A stretch of 64,000 nt of DNA from Georgenia soli (GTDB lineage Bacteria; Actinomycetota; Actinomycetes; Actinomycetales; Actinomycetaceae). Under the pieces are notes generated by a model. The model made no database searches, was not told where the DNA came from, and saw nothing but the letters and a program-made list of their open reading frames with translations. Of the stretch, positions 60,964 through 64,000 are shown piece after piece. Positions within the stretch are counted from its first letter, which is position 1, and each line of letters begins with the position of its first letter. A program made the position numbers and the translations under genes. The stretch is taken from positions 3,038,001 through 3,102,000 of the forward strand of contig NZ_PDJI01000004.1 in the NCBI RefSeq assembly GCF_002563695.1, in the 5' to 3' direction.

Positions 60964-61650
60964 ATGCCTCAGACCCACGACGACGTAGCCGAGACGACCC
61001 CCGCGAGGGCCGACGTCGTGGAGATGGTGGGGCTGCACGGCTTCGTCCAGCTCGCCGCGTTCGCCCGGCTGGCCACCGACGCGGAGCACGCGCCCGACCT
61101 GCGCGCCCAGGTGACGATCTCACGCATGGCGGCCGGGGAGCTGGCCGCGCTCGACCAGCTCGAGACCGTGGCCAGACGGGTCGGTGCCGACCTCTACGAG
61201 GCCATGGCGAGCTACAGCACCGTGCTGGCGGACTTCGACCGGCGAACCCCGCCGGGGGACTGGTGGGAGCGGGTGGTCAGGACGTACGTGGCGTACGGGG
61301 TGCTCGCCGACCTGCAGCGCGTGCTCTCGCGCGCCGTCGCCCCCGACGGGCGGCCGATGCTCGACGACGTGATCGCGGACAGCGGCTACGAGGACTTCGT
61401 GGTCGCCATGCTCGGACCGGTCGTCGCGGCGGACCAGCAGCTCTCCGCGCGGCTTGCCCTGTGGGGCCGCCGCGTGGTAGGCGAGGCGCTCGGGATCGCG
61501 CAGCGGCTGCTCGCCGAGCACCCGCTGCTGTGGTCCTTCGCGGACCGCCAGGACGGCGCCCGGAGCGAGGGCGACGACGCCGCCTGGCTGCGCAAGCAGC
61601 TCTCGGGCGGTCACGCCCGGCGGATGGGCCGGCTCGGGCTGACCGCCTGA
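60964..61650 (+). CDS. Ferritin-like fold protein (Rv3210c-like)
   Basis: 228 residues, mainly helical, with helices carrying acidic and His residues at positions expected of a ferritin-like four-helix bundle (HGFVQLAAFARLATDAEHAP, ISRMAAGELAALDQLETVAR, VIADSGYEDFVVAMLGPVVA). Related to the MiaE-type hydroxylase-like family, but I cannot confirm a complete di-iron site. Position between an rhlE-type helicase and a DUF3107 gene matches the mycobacterial Rv3211-Rv3208A order. Function unknown. Confidence 0.82.
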   Translation: MPQTHDDVAETTPARADVVEMVGLHGFVQLAAFARLATDAEHAPDLRAQVTISRMAAGELAALDQLETVARRVGADLYEAMASYSTVLADFDRRTPPGDWWERVVRTYVAYGVLADLQRVLSRAVAPDGRPMLDDVIADSGYEDFVVAMLGPVVAADQQLSARLALWGRRVVGEALGIAQRLLAEHPLLWSFADRQDGARSEGDDAAWLRKQLSGGHARRMGRLGLTA

Positions 61651-61654
61651 GGGG

Positions 61655-61879
61655 TCAGACCAGCCCGATGCCCACCCGGCGCTGCTCCACGGGACCGAGC
61701 TCGACGTAGCCGAGAGCGTCGGCGGGGACGATGACGTGACGGCCCTTGTCGTCCTGGAGGACCAGGGACGTGCTTCCGGCGAGGGCCTTGTCCACCGCGG
61801 CCACGACCTCCTCCGGGCTCTGCGTCGACTCGAGGCTGATCTCTCGCGCGACGTTGCGCACGCCGATGGTGATCTCCAC
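61655..61879 (-). CDS. DUF3107 small protein (TB9.4-like)
   Basis: 74 residues (VEITIGVRNVAREISLESTQ, then SPEEVVAAVDKALAGS) of the actinobacterial DUF3107 family, known as TB9.4 in M. tuberculosis. Predicted beta-alpha-beta fold; no catalytic residues known. The GTG at 61879 has a strong GGAGGA site. Convergent with the ferritin-like gene and divergent from the DUF3152 gene. Confidence 0.92.
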   Translation of the reverse strand: MEITIGVRNVAREISLESTQSPEEVVAAVDKALAGSTSLVLQDDKGRHVIVPADALGYVELGPVEQRRVGIGLV

Positions 61880-62089
61880 TGTGTTCCTCCTGCAGGTGGG
61901 TGGCGGACCGGTTCTCCCGCGCGGACGCGGCCGGTCCGGTGTGCTCGCTCCATCGTAGGTCGTGCGGACCACTCGGACGCGCGCGGGCGGCGACGTGCGC
62001 TGACGGCGAGTTCCGGCGCCGGCTGGTGCGTACCAGCGCGCGCGGGCGGACGTCGGTGGCCCCGTGGAGGCGATGAGAAGATGGGGACC
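61880..62089. promoter_or_regulatory. Divergent promoter region between DUF3107 and DUF3152 genes
   Basis: 210 bases. On the minus strand TACGAT (61952-61957) is a -10 candidate giving a 65-base leader that contains a GGACCGG/CCGGTCC hairpin (61905-61937). On the plus strand GAAGAT (62077-62082) lies seven bases before the DUF3152 GTG. Confidence 0.45.
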
Positions 62090-62917
62090 GTGCGTGTCCG
62101 TTCCCGCCTGCTCCCGGCCGTCCTGCTGACCCTCGGTGCCCTCGTGCTGCCGCTGGGCGGTGCCGTTGCGGCGCCCGCCGTCCCGCCGGCCTCCGTCGGA
62201 GGCGCGCAGGCGCGCGACGACGACGGCGCGCTGCGGGACGACGAGGAGACCCGCGAGGTGCTCGAGGACGAGGCCGGCGACGCCGTCGGGACCGACGCGA
62301 TCGGCCTGCCCTGGCTCTCGCGCACGGTGGAGCAGGTCGGTCTGGCGCTGCGGGCACGCGCCGGCCTCACGTCCACCGAGGTGATGCCGCGGAGCGCCTC
62401 CGGCGAGCTGGTCACCGTGCCGGGGACGGAGGACGCGCCCCGGGAGGCCGCGACCGTGCGCCCGGTGCGGGTGCAGGTCGAGGAGGGCCTGCCGGTGGAC
62501 GGCAACGCGTTCGCGGACTTCGTCATGAGGGTCCTCAACGACGAGCGCGGCTGGGGGCACGACGGGTCCGTCGTGTTCTCCCGCACCGACGGGCCGAGCG
62601 ACCTCAGCGTCGTCCTCGCCTCGCCCACGCTGACGGACGAGCTCTGCCGGCCGCTGCGCACGGTCGGGGAGTACTCGTGCGGGCGAGAGGGCCGCGCCGT
62701 CCTCAACGCCGAGCGCTGGTCCGACGGGGCGGAGCCGTTCCTCGACGGCGGCGGCAACATCACCGAGTACCGGCAGTACCTCGTCAACCACGAGGTCGGG
62801 CACCTGCTCGGCCGGCCGCACGAGGGGTGCCCGGCGCCGGGCGGCCCGGCGCCCGTCATGCTGCAGCAGACGATGCGGCTCGAGGGGTGCCTGCCCAACG
62901 CCTGGCCCGCCGGCTGA
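62090..62917 (+). CDS. DUF3152 secreted protein with metzincin-like zinc motif
   Basis: 275 residues. A Sec signal peptide (RSRLLPAVLLTLGALVLPLG, cleavage after GAVAAPA) is followed by an acidic linker and the DUF3152 domain (about residues 130-275). The domain contains NHEVGHLLGRPHEGC, an HExxHxxGxxH-like zinc motif (HEVGHLLGRPH) as in metzincin proteases, plus several Cys that may form disulphides. Possibly an extracellular protease; activity is not established for the family. The GTG at 62090 is used; an ATG three codons earlier is possible. Confidence 0.87.
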   Translation: MRVRSRLLPAVLLTLGALVLPLGGAVAAPAVPPASVGGAQARDDDGALRDDEETREVLEDEAGDAVGTDAIGLPWLSRTVEQVGLALRARAGLTSTEVMPRSASGELVTVPGTEDAPREAATVRPVRVQVEEGLPVDGNAFADFVMRVLNDERGWGHDGSVVFSRTDGPSDLSVVLASPTLTDELCRPLRTVGEYSCGREGRAVLNAERWSDGAEPFLDGGGNITEYRQYLVNHEVGHLLGRPHEGCPAPGGPAPVMLQQTMRLEGCLPNAWPAG

Positions 62918-62974
62918 GTGCCGCCCGCGAGCCGTACGACCCGGATGTCGGTCGGGTGTGATGGCATCGGGGAC

Positions 62975-64000
62975 ATGGAAGACAGGGCCCGAGCCACCTC
63001 GCTCCGGCTGGTGCTGCCGGCGCCGCCCGGTGCGCCGCCGGCGCTCGACGCCGACCAGGCCTCCGCGGTCGCCTGGCCGGCCGGTGCCGGCAACCTCCTC
63101 GTCGTCGGTGCGCCCGGCACGGGCAAGACGACGACGGCGATCGAGACCTTCCTCGCGCGGGCGGACGCCTGCCCGCAGCCGGCGGCGCCCGGCGACGAGG
63201 GGGTCCTCCTCCTCGTCCCCACGCGGCGCGGGGCCGCGCGCGTGCGTGACGCCGTCGCCGCGCGCCTCGGCCGCACGACGACCCAGGTGCTCGTCCGTAC
63301 CCCCGCCTCCTTCGCGTACTCCGTGCTGCGGATGCGCGCCGCGGCGCTGCACGAGCCGCCGCCGACCCTCGTCACCGGACCGGAGCAGGACCAGATCCTG
63401 GCGGAGCTGCTGGACGGTCACCGCGCCGGGCTGGGCGCGTCGGTGCGCTGGCCGGACTCCGTCGGGCCGGACACGCTCGCGCTCGGCGCGTTCCGCGACG
63501 AGCTGCGCGACCTCTTCATGCGCGCCGCCGAGCTCGGGCTCGGCCCGGAGGAGCTGGCGGACCGGGGCGAGCGGTACGGCCGGCCCGAGTGGGTCGCGGC
63601 CGCCACGCTGCTGCGCGAGTACCAGCAGGTCACGGCGCTCGGCGAGCTGACGCCGGACCGTGGGGCCAGGCTGGACGCGGCCCGGATCGTCGACGAGGCG
63701 ACCGCCGCGCTGCGCGCCTGGGAGGACGAGGTGCCCGGGATGCCGCGGCCGCGCTGGTCCGCCGTGGTGGTCGACGACCACCAGGACTCCACGCTCGCCA
63801 CCGCGCGCCTGCTGCGCACCCTGGCCGACGACGGTGCCCAGCTCCTGCTGTTCGGCGACCCCGACGCCGGGGTCCAGGGCTTCCGGGGCGGGACGCCCGC
63901 CCTCGTCGGGCTGGCCGAGACGCGCGAGCCCCTGGGCGGCTTCGCGGTACGGCGGATCGAGCTGCGGACGGCGCACCGGCAGGACGCCGGGCTGCGGGCC
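62975..64000 (+). CDS. UvrD/AdnA-type ATP-dependent DNA helicase, N-terminal part
   Basis: 342 residues are visible; the gene continues past the right edge. Walker A is LVVGAPGTGKTTTAIETFLA, followed by VLLLVPTRRGAARVRDAV (motif Ia region), and a Walker-B-like VVVDDHQDSTLATARLL where DE-type acids are replaced by DD plus HQD. FGDPDAGVQGFRGG is motif III. Order after rhlE-ferritin-DUF3107-DUF3152 matches Rv3202c (AdnA), which with AdnB resects double-strand breaks; AdnB should lie downstream. Confidence 0.88.
   Translation, partial: MEDRARATSLRLVLPAPPGAPPALDADQASAVAWPAGAGNLLVVGAPGTGKTTTAIETFLARADACPQPAAPGDEGVLLLVPTRRGAARVRDAVAARLGRTTTQVLVRTPASFAYSVLRMRAAALHEPPPTLVTGPEQDQILAELLDGHRAGLGASVRWPDSVGPDTLALGAFRDELRDLFMRAAELGLGPEELADRGERYGRPEWVAAATLLREYQQVTALGELTPDRGARLDAARIVDEATAALRAWEDEVPGMPRPRWSAVVVDDHQDSTLATARLLRTLADDGAQLLLFGDPDAGVQGFRGGTPALVGLAETREPLGGFAVRRIELRTAHRQDAGLRA

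Noticed and set aside
60740..60988. A plus-strand gene in the leader of the rhlE-type helicase
   Set aside because: It would overlap the start of the ferritin-like gene and its promoter, and its sequence is Arg/Gly-rich without motifs.
1..64000. tRNA, rRNA, transposase or integrase genes
   Set aside because: No cloverleaf with a GTTCRA T-loop was noticed in the intergenic gaps, and no recombinase or transposase motif appears among the supported genes. This was by eye; a tRNA search would settle it.

Overview
The window is about 64 kb of very GC-rich DNA (third codon positions almost always G or C). Gene content, operon overlaps (ATGA/GTGA) and many leaderless starts point to an actinobacterium. 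Protein character and gene order suggest Micrococcales, near Cellulomonadaceae or Bogoriellaceae (for example Georgenia); that placement is inference. Coding density is high. I see no tRNA, rRNA, CRISPR array, prophage or intact insertion sequence.

Layout. 1-5.2 kb: tail of a small membrane protein gene, then a sugar ABC importer (binding lipoprotein plus two permeases, no ATPase) behind a ROK repressor, all on the minus strand. 5.4-11 kb: one-carbon and repair genes: purU, a GNAT, a ZTP riboswitch driving glyA-folD, xth, a ClpX-type zinc-finger/HTH protein behind a large perfect inverted repeat, and a DksA/TraR-like protein. 11-14.5 kb: galactose operon DeoR-galT-galK. 14.6-17.7 kb: 2H phosphoesterase, manC, M20 amidohydrolase. 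18-36.9 kb: a nucleoside uptake and catabolism island: BmpA lipoprotein, NupOPQ-type ABC transporter, cdd, deoA, an unknown cysteine-peptidase-like gene, a small acidic protein, deoC, two aldehyde dehydrogenase homologues (the second truncated by family standards), then on the minus strand a phosphosugar mutase and purine nucleoside phosphorylase, with lpdA divergent. The island is interrupted by a DUF222/HNH gene flanked by unusual short tandem and direct repeats.

36.9-50.8 kb: a block whose order (dapE, LOG protein, DUF3117, O-methyltransferase, sigE, rseA, htrA, tatB, mrp, DUF1003, MgtE-N/CBS, GSP17M protein) resembles the Rv1202-Rv1234 region of Mycobacterium tuberculosis as I remember it, with pepA and a CapA-like gene inserted. 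It centres on envelope stress: an ECF sigma factor, its zinc anti-sigma, an HtrA protease and a Tat subunit. 50.8-58.4 kb: sugar isomerase, sodium:solute symporter with a 42-residue partner, aminopeptidase P, PHP phosphatase, MarC, class III aminotransferase. 58.5-64 kb: GNAT, RhlE-type DEAD-box helicase, ferritin-like protein, DUF3107, DUF3152 and the start of an AdnA-like helicase, resembling the Rv3211-Rv3202c order.

How it works together. The transporter, Cdd, DeoA, PunA, the mutase and DeoC would import nucleosides, deaminate and phosphorolyse them, isomerise (deoxy)ribose-1-phosphate and cleave deoxyribose-5-phosphate to glyceraldehyde-3-phosphate and acetaldehyde, which the aldehyde dehydrogenases would oxidise. 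The ZTP riboswitch ties glyA-folD to 10-formyl-THF shortage, and PurU releases formate from the same cofactor pool. I found no clear new defence or mobile system. The best leads are a 4 x 23 bp tandem repeat that duplicates the end of a gene, a 33-bp operator-like palindrome, a methyltransferase without a canonical start codon, and the unknown cysteine-peptidase-like gene.
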